Shown here piece after piece: positions 9,930-21,450 of a DNA stretch of 64,000 nt. The DNA lies in the NCBI GenBank assembly GCA_029204225.1, contig CM055104.1, positions 54,026,965 to 54,090,964 of the forward strand, in the 5' to 3' direction. A model generated the notes under the pieces. That model saw only the letters and a program-made list of their open reading frames with translations. It ran no database searches and had not been told where the DNA came from. The stretch's first letter is position 1. Each line of letters starts with the position of its first letter. The stretch is from Diphasiastrum complanatum. Its lineage: Eukaryota > Streptophyta > Lycopodiopsida > Lycopodiales > Lycopodiaceae. The position numbers were made by a program, and so were the translations under genes.

Positions 9930-12740
9930 TGGTGCAAGCTTCTCAGTAGAAGCATGGCCCTGAATAAAATGATGACGTGCAAACCGTAGGCGTAGATATA
10001 CCATATCACCAACATGAAACTCAACATGACGTCGATGACGATCAACTGAAGCCTGATAACGCTGCTGGACCTGCTGCAAATGGGAACTGGCCTGGAGAAT
10101 AAGCTCGCGAGCACCTGATAGAAATGAAGACAGTGTCACAGGTGTATCCTCAGGAGGAAGAGGAATACCAGGTAAAAGAGGTGCATAACCATGAGATAAT
10201 AAAAATGGTGCAACGCCGGTGCTGGTACTAACAGAGCTGTTATAGCTATACTCTGCCAAACATAAGTGCTGATCCCAATCCTTCCCTGAAGGAGTAACAA
10301 AATGGCGCAAATAATCCTCAAGGATCCTGTTAAGGACCTTAGACTGCCCATCAGAAGTAGAATGATAAGCAGACCCCATAAAAGGCTGTACATCCAATAT
10401 ACGCATAAGCTCTGTCCAGAACAATGATGTAAACTTACTATCCCGATCAGAAAGGATAGTACGAGGAAACCCATGTAGGCGAAATATCTCTGAAAGGAAC
10501 AAGCGTGCACACTGCTCTGCTTTGATAGTACTGCGGACGGGTATGAAATGTGCCTGTTTTGAGAACTTGTCAACTACCACCATACATGAATCGTGACCAC
10601 AACGGGTGCGGGGAAGGCCAATGACGAAGTCCATAGAAATATCAGTCCACTGGCGGTGAGGAATAGGCCAACTCTGAAGCAAACCAGCGGACTTAGCACG
10701 AGAGTACTTATTACGTAAGCAGAAAGGACAGGTACGAATAAGTACAACAAGCTCTTTCCTAAGGGATGGCCAATAGAAATGATCCTTAAGACGAGCATAA
10801 GACTTCTGAAAACCAAAATGACCCCCAACTGGGGACGAATGAGCATCCGACAACAACTGAGAACGGATACCCAAAGAACTAGGAATACAAAGAGAACCAT
10901 AATGATAAAGACGGTGGTCAACAATGGAATAAGCCTGATGAGGTGAAGACGACATAGGTGGAGCAAAACTATAAACATCACGAAAATCAAAACATGTAAG
11001 ATAAGCAGATGGAAGATCATTAAACCAGGAAGGGATCGTGGCAACAAGGGTATTCAATAAAGCAGGAAGTCTAGAGAATGCGTCAGGAGCAGTGTTAACA
11101 CGACCAGGACGATACAAAATAGAAAAATCAAAAGATTGTAAAAACTGCAACCAACGAAACTGACGATCACTAAGATCACGCTGGGAGAAGAGATAACGTA
11201 AGGACTGATGATCGGTAACGATATCAAAAGGAACACGGTATAGGTAATGGCGCCACTTCTTAAGAGCATAGATAATGGCAAGAAGCTCTTTCTCATGGAC
11301 AGAATAACGTTGCTCATAAGAGCGTAAACAACGTGACTCATAAGCAATAATACACTGAGACTGACGAAGCAAGGCACCCAAACCAACATTACTAGCATCG
11401 GTCTCAACAATAAATTTCTGATCAAACTGTGGTAAACACAGGACAAAGGCCTCCACAACAGCACGACGAAGAGTGTCAAAGGCGAACTGACAATCAGAAG
11501 TCCAAACAAAAGCACTAGACTTCTTCAAAAGGGCATGAAGAGGGGCAGCCACAGTGGCAAAGTGAGGAACAGGACGACGAAGGTGAGTAGTGAGACCAAG
11601 AAACATAAGAACATGTTGGACATTTGTGGGAACAGGCCAATCAGCGATTGCCCGAACCTTATGAGGGTCCAAACGAATACGACCATCACAAATGAGAAAT
11701 CCTAAAAACTCAATCTCAACAACAGCAAAGGAACACTTAGAAAGTTTAGCAAACAACTGGTGATGAACAAGCAATTGAAAAACAGATGAAAGATGTAACA
11801 CATGCTCATCAAGAGTCTTACTAAAAACAAGAATATCATCAAAATAAACTAAAACACAACGACCAAGGAGAGGACGCATGATGTTATTCATCACATTCTG
11901 GAACGTAGGCGGACCATTAGTAACACCAAAAGGAAGAACACGAAACTCATACAAACCAAGATGGGTACGAAACGCAGTCTTGTGTTCGTCCGAAGGATGC
12001 ATCCTAATCTGGTGATAGCCGGAACGTAAGTCTACCTTAGAGAAAAGATGAGAGGTGCCTAACTGGTCAAAGAGATCATCCATGTGAGGAATAGGATACT
12101 GGTTATGGATGGTCAACTTATCGAGGGCACGATAATCAATGCAGAGGCATTTGGAACCATCTTTCTTACTGACAAGGAGAACAGGGGCACCAAAAGGACT
12201 GTGACTAGGAACAATAAGGCCCTGATCTAGTAAAGCAGTAATCTTAAGCTCAACCTCATCACGCTCAGTCTTAGACATACGATAAGGAGGCCGGGAGGGA
12301 GGAGCAGAACCAGGACGCAAATCAATATGGTGGTTCACATCACGTACTGGTGGTAGCGTCGTAGGTTCTGAAAAGACAAATGCATACTGATGTAATAAGT
12401 CAGAGATCACCTGAGGAACAGCTGCTGGAGGAGAGGTAGTCACTGGAGAATCTGCTACAGCACGCTGAACACATAATAAAGCTGCACAATGAGCCTTAGG
12501 TAGGCTGCGGATAAACTGCTTCGCGCTGATCAGCTGGAAATCCGCCGGAGAATCAATGCCAGCAAGTGAGTGGGTCACTGCATCATGAACAAATGTCAAT
12601 GTTTGCTGAGCCAGGTCCAAAGTAACCGCTCCCAATGAAGCAAACCAATCAGCACCAAGGATAAGGTCATAGCGCTCCAAAGGAATGATATAAAGATCTG
12701 CCTGTCCAGAAAAATCACCAATGCGGTAGGATAATCCCTG
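9930..12740 (-). CDS. T2 Pol: protease end, RT, RNase H, integrase
   Basis: A long open frame (ORF limits 9687-12680, Met at 12680; homology spans about 12740-9930). In order: protease end ERYDLILGADWF, RT with [23 protein letters not shown] (motif A) and VYFDDILVFS (motif C), RNase H with VETDASNVGLG and YALKKWRHYL, and integrase with an HHCC zinc finger (CPFCLRNK), a DISMDFVIGLP catalytic start, SDRDSKFTS and the DGQSKVLNRILED stretch. The D-D-E residues appear present. Only the ends are frameshifted. The frame is open for nearly 1000 residues, so this copy is fairly young; it is not self-sufficient. Confidence 0.92.
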
Positions 12741-12745
12741 AACAT

Positions 12746-14202
12746 CTGAGAACTAGGAAATGAGTGAGAACTGGCAACCTCGACTGTGAGAGGTTGTGGA
12801 GCAGGAATAGGTGAAGCGCGTATCCGGCTGAGAACATAACTGCTGATAAAGGAATGAGTGCTGTCGGTATCAACTAAAGCAATATACTCACGACCAGTAA
12901 TGCGCACATGTAGCCGAATGGAGCGAGGACCGGGGCACCCTGTCCAGGTAGCATAAGCAAGCTGAGCATGGCAAGTAGCAGGAAGTAAATCAGTAGAAGG
13001 CTCAGGAGATACATCAGGCTCATCAGATATATGAGTGTAGATATCGGACTCATCTGGGGTAGTGCCCTCATGGTAGAAAACAGCAGTAGAAGTAGGCAGG
13101 GGCTGGCGGCAATCACGGGCAATGTGGTCAGGACTCTTACAACGAAAGCAAAGACGCTTCTGCTGAATGTCAGCGAACTCTGCAGACGTGTAACATTGGA
13201 CAAAAGCAGGACGAGGAGGCGGAGGGCGAGGAGCGGGAGAAGTAAGAGAAGAGGTCGGGACGACAGTGGATGGGGCAGATGGGGCCGGAGATGGTAGAGG
13301 TGAAAGAGATGGACGGGGTCGGGAAAAGCGAAAGGGAGCAGGATCAGGGTACTTATGCTGTAAAGTACTAGCAAGGGACATGGCCTCAACAAGTGTGGGT
13401 GGACAGAAAGAAGAGACATCGTATCGTAGAGCACCACGAAGTCCAGCAATGTAGCGAGAAATAAGCTCAGTGGGCTGAAGATTTGTAAAGAGGTAGGAAA
13501 GGTCCATAAACTGATCTGTATAGGAAGAAAGATCACCAGTCTGAGTAAGACTGCGGAATATATCACGCTGGCGGCTCAGCCACTGAGGGTCAATCATAGC
13601 ATGACGAAGATCTCGACGAAAGGTAGGCCATAACTGGAGACCGTCCCGATCAGGGTCAAGTCGGTAGACCCGCCACCAAGTGGCAGCACGTCCATCTAAA
13701 TGTAAGGCGGCTAACTGGATCTTCTGAGGATCAGTCTCAGGGTATATCTGAAAATAAGTATCAAGCTTTGCAAACCAATTCTCTAACAAGTTCCCATCAG
13801 AGGAACCAGAATAGGTGGCAAGCTGTACCCGATCACGAAAATCTCGAGCAAAATGTGGCTCAGGAGCTAGATGTCGTGGAAAATGTGACTCAAGAGCTGT
13901 AGGACGTGGAAAACCGGGTGGTGGGTTAGGTGGAAAATGAGGCCCACCGCCAAAGGAAGTAGACGAGGATGGAAGTCCAAATGGAGACCCAAATGATGAA
14001 TGAACAGGGACTTTGCCAGGTCCATGTGGCTGTAAGGAATCAATCTGTGACTGCATAGTGGCAAAGCCGGTCTATAGAGTGGTAAAACCGGTCATCATTT
14101 GGTTGAAACGACTACTGAGGAGAGTAAGAGAGTCACGCATATCAGCAAACTGTTCATCTAAAGGTCCGGAATGACTCGCAGGTGTAGTGGGTGAGCTAGC
14201 CA
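12746..14202 (-). pseudogene. T2 gag and protease N-terminal part
   Basis: The start at 14202 (MASSPTTPASHSG) is chosen because T3 starts similarly (MDTSPTSSEP at 34423). A TAG near 14072 interrupts after 43 codons, and the frame then stays open. It carries the capsid core (DPQWLSRQRDIFRSL, ELISRYIAGLRG), the CCHC knuckle CFRCKSPDHIARDC and a protease site VDTDSTHSF. T1 has VDTGSTHSF at the same place, so the catalytic-loop glycine is mutated to D here. An indel near 12745 shifts the frame relative to pol. Confidence 0.9.
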
Positions 14203-15073
14203 TGAGGAAGAAAAAGTAAGCGAGAAAAGAAATGTGCTAAACAATTGGACGAACTGAAAGAGAGGACATAAGTCGTCACAACAAGCACGCCAATGAAAAG
14301 ACACAATAGAACTCGCGATGTAAGATGAACGGAAAGGACAACTAAGTAAGAAATACCTCGTAACCGCAACCGAAAGTGAGCTGAAAAATAGCGGCGATAT
14401 GTCGAGGTACCGGGTAGCGAGGAAACAAGGCTGAAAAATCAGAGATCGCCCTTCAAGGGTAAAAAAAAGTTTGCGATAAAGACGGGGAGCAATCCCGATG
14501 CGCGATGAAGTTGGGTGGGAGTGGCTTTCTAAGCATCTAGGCGTGTTTGTATTGTCCGGGGTAGGGTTGCGAACACAGACAGCAGTGTACGAGGGTGAGC
14601 TGAAATTGAGGCAGATGTAGGACGCCAGCTATGGTGGAGTGTGGGCGTCCAAGAGAGGTAGTAAACGGCAAAAAAAAATTGGATCAAAAAGATGGGTTGG
14701 TAGGGCGCTAGGAGTGGCTGATGGAAGGTGGCGAATAGAGGCAGCAAAAAGCGGAAATTTTCAGCAAAGGAAGGAGCAGTAGGGCGCTGGTCAGCAAGCA
14801 TGAGGGCGCCCAATAGGGCAGCAAATAGGAGGCAGTAGGGCGCCCAAAATAGGGGAGGAAAAAGACTGAAAATGTAGCAGTAGGCAGCCAGCAAGAGGGC
14901 GCTAGAAATGGGCAGCAAGTGGGCGCCTGTCCTCCTCCGATCCGTCGTGAAAATCTGCAAGACAAGTGTGGAGAAATGCTGAAGATCCGGCTGAAAAATG
15001 GTGAAGATCCAAGCTAAAGATGGGCGCCCTCCTGTGAGAGAAAAATCTGCTCAATGGAGATGCTCAGGAAAGT
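14203..15073 (-). other. T2 untranslated leader
   Basis: About 870 bp between PBS and gag. It carries many dispersed copies of a gggcgcc/agggcgct phrase (14650-15030), the same short motif seen in the T1 and T3 leaders. No coding domain. Confidence 0.6.
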
Positions 15074-15085
15074 GCTCTGATACCA
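15074..15085 (-). promoter_or_regulatory. Primer-binding site of T2
   Basis: TGGTATCAGAGC on the minus strand, directly next to the 5' LTR; initiator tRNA-Met type. Confidence 0.93.
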
Positions 15086-15529
15086 AGTTATGAACGTAGC
15101 CACGGCTGATCTAGTTTTAGACTATGAAAGCATCACATAAGCAAGACTTAACCCTAGAAAGCAGGAGAGAGAAAGCTTAAAGAGACTAAAGAAGGAGATC
15201 ATATCATAAGCCAAGTAACAAATGACACAGAATCCCTACTTATAGCCAAGAGGAAGCCCTAAAAGGAAGCTTCCAGTGGCTAGGGCCAAACTGAGAGAGA
15301 AAATAGTGCGCCCTCCAAGAAGGCCCCCACTCTCAGTAATATGACCAAATAACCAATATAGTCAATCATAAGGCCAATAATATGGTCTAAATGTCAATAA
15401 TAGGGGCCAAGGCCAACCATATAGTCTAAATGTCAAATAATGAATAAAAACGGGCCCACAGCCTGCCTATGCATAAAGTAAAGTAAATGTAAATGGACAT
15501 GGCGAATGTAATGAGCCGAGTCCATAGCT
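15086..15529 (-). repeat. 5' LTR of T2
   Basis: A 444-bp LTR. In element orientation it begins AGCTATGGACTCGG (one change from AGTTATGG) and ends CATAACT next to the PBS. It interrupts ORF1 of LINE L3: the first intact L3 codons begin at the LTR edge. Confidence 0.88.
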
Positions 15530-15635
15530 TACGCAATGGCTAGCAAGGAAAAAAATCATACAAGAAGCTAAGGAAAAAGGGCAACGGGTGGAGTTTATTG
15601 ACGGCAAGCCACGATACTATGAACGCTCTCTATAG
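15528..15635 (+). pseudogene. L3 ORF1 C-terminal fragment
   Basis: Thirty-five codons and a TAG stop, reading LTQWLARKKII and GQRVEFIDGKPRYYERSL, nearly identical to the end of L5 ORF1. The stop lies 42 nt before the ORF2 ATG. Confidence 0.85.
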
Positions 15636-15677
15636 GGAATTGGGGCTCCCGGGCATGGAAGCAACTCAAGATCCCCT

Positions 15678-18600
15678 ATGAAGCTTCATATTGGTTTTTG
15701 GAATTGTAATGGCTTCCACTCTTCCTCTTCTGCAAGTGACTTGCAGTCCTTTCTTGCTCGTATAGATATTTTACTTCTAGCAGAGACTCATGAGTCTCAA
15801 TTTCGCCCTCTCCCTATGGTGACAAATTTCTCTTGGCACTCAGTACTTAGACCATTCCTACGGGGGAAGACCTCCAAAGGCTCAGGTGGGGTGGCATGCT
15901 TATACAAGGACCAATATAGTCATATTCTTAAGCTGGTTAAGAAAGATCCATATGCACGTTTTATATGGTTGCAATAAATTGGGCATTCCCTAGGTTTGGC
16001 TAGAGATAGCTTCCTGGCAGTTTGTTATATTGCTCCTCAGAGTTTGACATTTGTAGATTATGGTGGGGACCCTTTTCAGGTTTTGTCTGAGGATATTTCC
16101 ATCTTTTCTCCCTAGGGATATGTACTTTTAGCAGGTGACTTTTAATCCCGCACGGCCACCAAACAGACGGAATTTCATGCAATGACGAACTATCTCCAGC
16201 TTCATGTTTTGGATACAGGTTTTGAGCAGACATCTCATGATGAGGCTACCCCTTCTACTACATTTGGTGAGCAGTTACTCAGGATTTCCGAGGCACATTC
16301 CTTGGTCATTCTGAACGGTTTATCACAGTGGCCAGATTCAGCAGCATTCACTTGTCATCCACATGGAGGCGGACATAGTGTGGTGGATTACTTCATTGGC
16401 TCACCAGCCTTGATTCCTCACATTCACAGCTTTAACATTGTTTCTCCCACCCTTGCTGATCACTCGCTGCTCTTACTCTCTGTCAGCCAGACCACTCCCC
16501 TTCCAACCATTCGACCTAAGACCACTACACCTCACTTTTCTTTTCGTACACATCTCATCCCAAGATACATACACACGCTCAACACTCTTCTGCAAGATTT
16601 TTCCTTCTCCTCTCCTATCGAGCAACAGGCCAGCTTCTTGTCTCTCTCCCTTATACAAGCCGCCACCCAGGCCTTTCCCCCAAGACCTATTCCACTCATC
16701 GAAAGACCTATAACCGATGGTATGATCATGATTGTCGTGCCTTACATAAGCAGGTGGTATTCGCCATGCATCACTCCCCTGATCTTTTGATCCACGTAGA
16801 AAAGCAATATCGTCATGTAGTTAATAAAAAGAAAAGAGACTTTCTAACAAGAGATGGTCAGAAACTCATAGACTCCCTTTTCTCTTCCTCCTTCTCTCTA
16901 TTCTGAAAAATCTTTTCTAAGAAATCTTCCTTACTTTCACCTATTTTGATATCGACTCTTGGGTGGAATATGCTACTCGATTATACACTATAGATGCTCC
17001 CCCTATCCCTATCTCTCGACCCGCTACATTTTCTCTTTTTACCTCTGACCAAGTTGAATCCGCGATTTGTAAAGCCCAACCCCATAAAGCGAAAGACGTC
17101 GACTCAATTAACTCAGACTTCCTCAAACCTGTCTCCCAACTTCTCTCTCCTTACATTGCCCACACTTTTAACATGTCTGTAACCTCTGGCTTCCCCACCA
17201 ATTGGTGCACAAATCTTCTCCATCCCATTCTCAAGGCTGGTGATCCAATGAACGTCAATAACTACCACACTATCATGATCAGTCACACGATGGCGAAGCT
17301 TTATGGCTTAGTTCTGCTGTCTATGGTTGGATCCCAAGCGGAATCATATGAGTTATTTGCTCTTGGACAGGCTGGCTTTAGACCCGGATATTCTACTATT
17401 GATCATGCATTTGACGAGGCTCGACATCGGAGACAGAGAGTATACTGCTGCTTTGTGGATTTCCACAAGGCTTTTGACTCAGTTCCACGGCACCTGCTTT
17501 TTCAGCGCTTATCTTCACTTGGCTTCTCACAGGATATCATCATGGCTATCAGCACCTTATATGAGAGGGTATTAGCACGTTTTCGAGATGGCAGCAGCTG
17601 GCTGCCTTTTATCCAGAGCACAGTGGGGGTCAAGCAGGGATGTCCACTCTCTCCCACCCTTTTTGCATTGTCCATTGATGACCTAGAGCGGATCATCAAG
17701 GAGGAGGGTGGTGATGGATGTCCACTTGCTGATGTTATTATTCCTATCCTATTATATGCAGATGATGTGGCATTGCTATCTTCTACAGTCTCTGGATTAC
17801 AGCGACATCTTGATGATCTATATGGTTTTTGCTTCGTGTGGGGCTTGACGGTGAATATTGCTAAGACCAAGGTAATGGTGTTTAACACTAATCGGCAGCA
17901 TATGAGAGATGACGCATTTTATTATGATGGACAGTAGTTGGAGATTGTTACCTGTTACACCTATCTAGGTGTACTATTCACCGGCCCCTTACTCACTTTT
18001 CGCTCTACTGCTCTATCTCGCCTGCGTAAGGGGCATGTTGCCTTGGTACATATGGAGAGAGTGTGTACTACTTACCATATCCATGATCCTGCTACTAGAG
18101 ACCACCTTTTCTCTACAGTGGTCTCACCAGTGGCTATGCACTCAGCGAGGTTTGGTGCCCAGGGATATCTCAGGGCACTCGCCTGCAGGTCACCATGTTA
18201 GGAAGGATGATCCGTGCGAAGTTATCAGTTCCTCATGAGAATTAGCGGAGTTCGCCTCACTCCCCATGGTGGTTGAGGCTCTGATTCAGATTGTTACCTT
18301 TCTACATCGCATTGAGACCATGGATACTCACAGATACATGATGGCGACGCTTACTTCTTCTCAGACTATAGTTGGACAGCAGGCTAGATCTTCTTGGTAC
18401 GGTGATGTGATGGCTTTCTTCCAGTCATGGGGCTTCTCGATGCTGGATCTCCCACAGGGCACTCATGGATTTATCAGACAACAACTATATCGTAGATATT
18501 GTCACATAGTATGGGATCGTCCTGATCATGGGAGAGTCAAGCTTACCTTTTATGGCGCACATATCTTACGCAGAGACAGTTTGGGACTTCCTATTAGACC

Positions 18601-18979
18601 TTTATATCTATCTCTTCCCCTTTCTTTTGGGCTTCGAGACAGATTGGGTCAATTATGAGTCTCTTTGCATCAGCTTGCTATTGAGACAGGTAGATATTCA
18701 GGCATTTTGAGAGAGCATCGGATATGCCAGGTATGCACATTGGGTGTAGTGGAGGATGAGTTCCATTTTATCTTCATCTACCCTACATACATTGAGATAC
18801 GAGGTCGATATCATTGTTTATATCGAGACACCCCTATTACTCTCAGTACCTTTTTGGAGTATCAGGATCCCAGATGTGTCGGCCTTTTACTACGAGAGAT
18901 GCTTATGTTGGGAGCCTCTTTGTTACCATCGGAGAGTATTACTGATTCGGGCCAGCATCTCATTACTAGCTTCTTTTAG
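15678..18979 (+). pseudogene. L3 ORF2: endonuclease, reverse transcriptase, C-terminal domain
   Basis: ORF2 supplies nicking and target-primed reverse transcription. Endonuclease: IGFWNCNGF, AETHES, GSGGVACLYK, LLAGDF, GGGHSVVDYFIGSP and ADHSLL. RT (open frame 16963-17937): FLKPVSQLLSPY, GFRPGYSTIDH, CCFVDFHKAFDSVP (motif A), GVKQGCPLSPTLFALSIDDL (B), ILLYADDVALLS (C), WGLTVNIAKTKVMVF (D). The C-terminus has EHRICQVCTLG and HFIF, where the last cysteine of the usual CCHC (kept in L6 as FRCP) is replaced by tyrosine. Stops include those near 15975, 16114, 16143 and 17935, with frameshifts near 16790 and 18200. The motif-B wording and C-terminal knuckle differ from the angiosperm L1 type. Confidence 0.9.
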
Positions 18980-19406
18980 AAGCGGGAGCGTGATGACCTA
19001 TCAGATGATGAGACAATCATACCGGTGAGGGCGAAGTCCCAGCGTGCCCGGCCACCACCTCTTGTCAGATCTACACGCGCCTCTAGAGCTACCAGAGCTC
19101 CTCGACCACAGATCATATCTTCTATGAGTATCAGACTTTTTTTTTGAGATTGATAGCAGAGCAGACGGTTAAGCTCTTGCACCTATACCCTCTTCAGAGC
19201 TGGAGGTTAAGCTGTTGTATATATGCTCTTATATGCTTTTTATCTATGTTAGATGTGTCTTTAACTAACTAGAGAGAGTTCTATATTGTCTTTTCCTCTT
19301 AGACTAGTGATTTTTTTATGTTGTCCGACATGGATAGTGATCCTACAAGATATATACTTATTTACTCTATCTTATGTGCCCTTGGGCACTCAACAAACAT
19401 CAATAC

Positions 19407-19409
<3 letters not shown>
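18980..19409 (+). other. L3 3' UTR with terminal hairpin
   Basis: An untranslated tail after a basic, arginine-rich C-terminus. It ends in CTTATGTGCCCTTGGGCAC (hairpin GTGCC-CTTG-GGCAC at 19376-19389), a short A-rich linker and then (CT)n. There is no poly(A). Confidence 0.75.

Positions 19410-19483
<74 letters not shown>
19410..19483. repeat. (CT)n shared by L3 3' end and L4 5' end
   Basis: About 37 CT units joining the 3' end of L3 directly to the 5' end of L4, so the two LINE copies stand head-to-tail with only the microsatellite between them. Confidence 0.97.
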
Positions 19484-19486
<3 letters not shown>

Positions 19487-19499
19487 TATGGTGGCACCC

Positions 19500-19875
19500 T
19501 CCTGTCCCTCATTGCATGTCCCTCTCTGCCTTTCCCTTGCTGACCATCGCTCCTCACTGCCTGTCCATCGCTCCATGTCCCTCGCTTTCTGACCCTTGTT
19601 GTCCGTCGCTCCCTGTCCCTCGCTGCCTGTCAATTGCTCCCTGTCCCTCGCTGCCTGACCATCGTTCCCTGTCCTGTCCCTCGCTGATCCTGTCCCTCCA
19701 TTGCTGATCTTGTCCCTCGTGCTTGTCCTTCACTGACCCTCACATCCTCGGTACCTGTCCCTTGCTGCCCTTGCTGACCACCGCTCCATGTCCCTTGTCC
19801 CTCGCTGATCCTGTCCCTACCTGATCCTGTCCTCGCTGCCCCTCTCTCCTATCCCTCCATCACTATTCCTCCCTC
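19500..19875 (+). repeat. Minisatellite-like leader of L4
   Basis: Many imperfect copies of a ccctgtccctcgctgcctga-type phrase of roughly 20-30 bp. LINE 5' regions often carry tandem repeats, and here they sit just before the ORF. L5 has an unrelated tandem leader at the same place. Confidence 0.75.
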
Positions 19876-19915
19876 TCTCTTCTGGCCCATCATTGTACCT
19901 TCCTTCCTGACCATT

Positions 19916-20266
19916 ATGGCTGATTGGCAATCAGTGAATCGGAAGGGGAAAAAGAAAACCCCTCCCCCTTCTCCCTTTGTTTTCTCAGCCATCCCGATTA
20001 TGGCTCCAAATCCCTTTACCTCGTCGCCTCCCTCTCCTGCTTTGCTTCATCAAAAGGTTCTACGTAAAAGAGGTTTCCTGAAGGGATCTACTAGTTTTAT
20101 GGATGAAGAATTGACGCCCATTCAATGGACTGAGAGAAAGAAAATTATCGCAGATGCTCAGGCCAACGGTTTCCGGGCTCTCTTTCAAGACGGATGTCCG
20201 GTCTTGGTTAAAATTTCCCTACGAGAGATGTTTGAGCTACGGTCATTTATTTCCTCTCCTGTGTGA
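19916..20266 (+). CDS. Short ORF1-derived protein of L4
   Basis: A 116-residue ORF with ATG and TGA. A basic proline/serine-rich N-terminus (MADWQSVNRKGKKKTPPPSP) leads straight into the ORF1 C-terminal domain (FMDEELTPIQWTERKKI, then a GFRALFQDGCPVLV strand). The coiled coil and RRM-like part seen in L5 ORF1 are absent. The frame is uninterrupted, which is notable among so many broken copies and might mean it was kept by use. If made, it might bind nucleic acid through the C-terminal domain; this is inference. It could also be a chance-intact deletion product. Confidence 0.6.
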   Translation: MADWQSVNRKGKKKTPPPSPFVFSAIPIMAPNPFTSSPPSPALLHQKVLRKRGFLKGSTSFMDEELTPIQWTERKKIIADAQANGFRALFQDGCPVLVKISLREMFELRSFISSPV

Positions 20267-20418
20267 GAGATGAGCTTTTTTACAGAGCGATTTACGTTTT
20301 AGTTTAATTTTCTGTTGATGGCATTGTCCCGTCCGAGTCTCATTTACTCTGTTGTAGTCCATTTTCGTTTTATACGCCTTTTGGCATGGAAAAGACGTTA
20401 ATAAAGCTTTCTTTCTTT

Positions 20419-20433
20419 CTCTCTCTCTCTCTC
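20419..20433. repeat. Short (CT)n tail of L4
   Basis: About 7 CT units after a CTTT/CTTTCT stretch, directly following TTAATAAAGC, the same 3' end as L6 (29745). Confidence 0.9.
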
Positions 20434-20492
20434 ATGGGTAGTATCTAACCTTATACCACCCCCGCTTGCTTTAAATTGTCTAAGTTTGTGGC

Positions 20493-20891
20493 AGTTACGA
20501 ACGGATCCACAAGTAATCTAGAAAGTAGCATAAAAGCAAGACTTAATCCTAGAAAGCAAGAAAAGGAGAGACTAAGGAGGCTAAAGGAGAGAGATCCATA
20601 TCATAAACTGAGAAATGAAAGTGACACTGGAGCCCTACTTATACCCAACAAAAAGCCCTAAAAAGGGGTCCAAAGGATAATAGTCAACTGGGAGGGAAAA
20701 TAGTGCGCCTTCCAAGAGGGCCCCCCTCCAAGGTAATATGTCAATAAATGAATAATAGGGCCCAAGGCCAACCATATAGTCTTTTTTCAGTAAACAATAA
20801 AATAGAGGCCCAAGGCCTGCTTATGCATAAAAAGTAAAGGTAAAGTAGGTGCAAATGGACGTGGCGAATGTAAAGAGCCAAGTCCATAACT
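20493..20891 (-). mobile_element. Solo LTR of the T1/T2 family
   Basis: A 399-bp LTR without internal sequence, flanked by perfect 5-bp direct repeats GTGGC (20488-20492 and 20892-20896). In element orientation it starts AGTTATGGACT and ends CGTAACT. Solo LTRs arise by recombination between the two LTRs of one element. The perfect duplication fixes the LTR ends as AGTTA...TAACT. Confidence 0.93.
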
Positions 20892-20896
20892 GTGGC

Positions 20897-21339
20897 ATAC
20901 CCCTAAAAGGTGTGAACTTTTTAGCGGGAGTTTTTTTTAAAACAGTACCCTCTTAAATGAATGGTCCTTTCCATGAAGCTTCAAACGGACGCACTATTTT
21001 TGCTATAAATCACACTGCCTTGCTTTGAGGTCTTTACTTCTTCTTCTCCTCTTCATCTTTTTCATTGCTTCTCTTGCAAAAAGTGTTTGGACAGCGCCCA
21101 TCCCAAAACGCCTTCTTCAAGCAAAAACGTTTTCAGGTATGTATACGAGCTATCCATGTTGATCACAACTCGTTGTTGGCTGCTAATATGAATGCAATCT
21201 CTGATCTAAGATGGCCGCTGATGGGTGATCTTGTGTTAATTTATTAATTATTTATGATTGAGTCTCCAAAACTCTGTAGACTAGTTCGCTATCTCTCTCT
21301 CCCTGACGAATCTATATTATACTATTCTATAAATACAGG
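20897..21339. other. Anonymous DNA, no gene recognised
   Basis: About 440 bp continuing the sequence interrupted by the solo LTR. It has a T-rich stretch and a pyrimidine run near 21030-21065. No coding or RNA feature is recognised. Confidence 0.4.
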
Positions 21340-21450
21340 TAAATGATGCGCTCCCCGGATGAACCTCAACAACTTACTAATTACTTATGCTCCATAGTGT
21401 CATTTAACACAGGGAAGTTCAAGACCTACACAGTACCATCTCATCACCCT

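Larger units (their letters stand above)
9179..15529 (-). mobile_element. Ty3 chromovirus T2, best preserved LTR element
   Basis: Read on the minus strand: 5' LTR, PBS, leader, gag, protease, RT, RNase H, integrase, chromodomain, PPT and a truncated 3' LTR. All domains are recognisable; an amber codon in gag and two frameshifts (about 12745 and 9930) break the single polyprotein. The 3' LTR lacks about 170 bp of its end, so no target duplication can be tested. The flanks belong to different LINE positions (L2 RT on the left, L3 ORF1 on the right), so the left boundary reflects a deletion or rearrangement. Confidence 0.93.
15528..19409 (+). mobile_element. LINE copy L3, missing its 5' end
   Basis: Holds the ORF1 C-terminus, all of ORF2 (with several stops), the 3' UTR and the junction to (CT)n at 19410. 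The 5' end was lost at the T2 insertion, so this is the only LINE copy whose 5' junction cannot be checked. It is the reference copy for the ORF2 domain order, since its RT core is open over 324 codons. Confidence 0.92.
19484..20418 (+). mobile_element. Miniature LINE copy L4, (CT)n at both ends
   Basis: A compact element of about 935 bp: a leader with minisatellite structure, one short intact ORF, and a 3' UTR whose last 60 bp (tatacgccttttggcat... ttaataaagcttt) match L6. It has no ORF2. The layout suggests a non-autonomous derivative that would be copied by ORF2 of a full LINE, comparable in principle to HAL1 half-L1 elements. Confidence 0.82.

Noticed and set aside
10136-11515. Leucine-rich minus-strand ORFs looking like membrane proteins
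   Set aside because: They are frame shadows of the T2 pol frame, which has the real RT, RNase H and integrase motifs.
8836-15635. L2 and L3 as one LINE interrupted by T2
   Set aside because: Left of T2 is RT and right of it is ORF1, the wrong order for a single copy.
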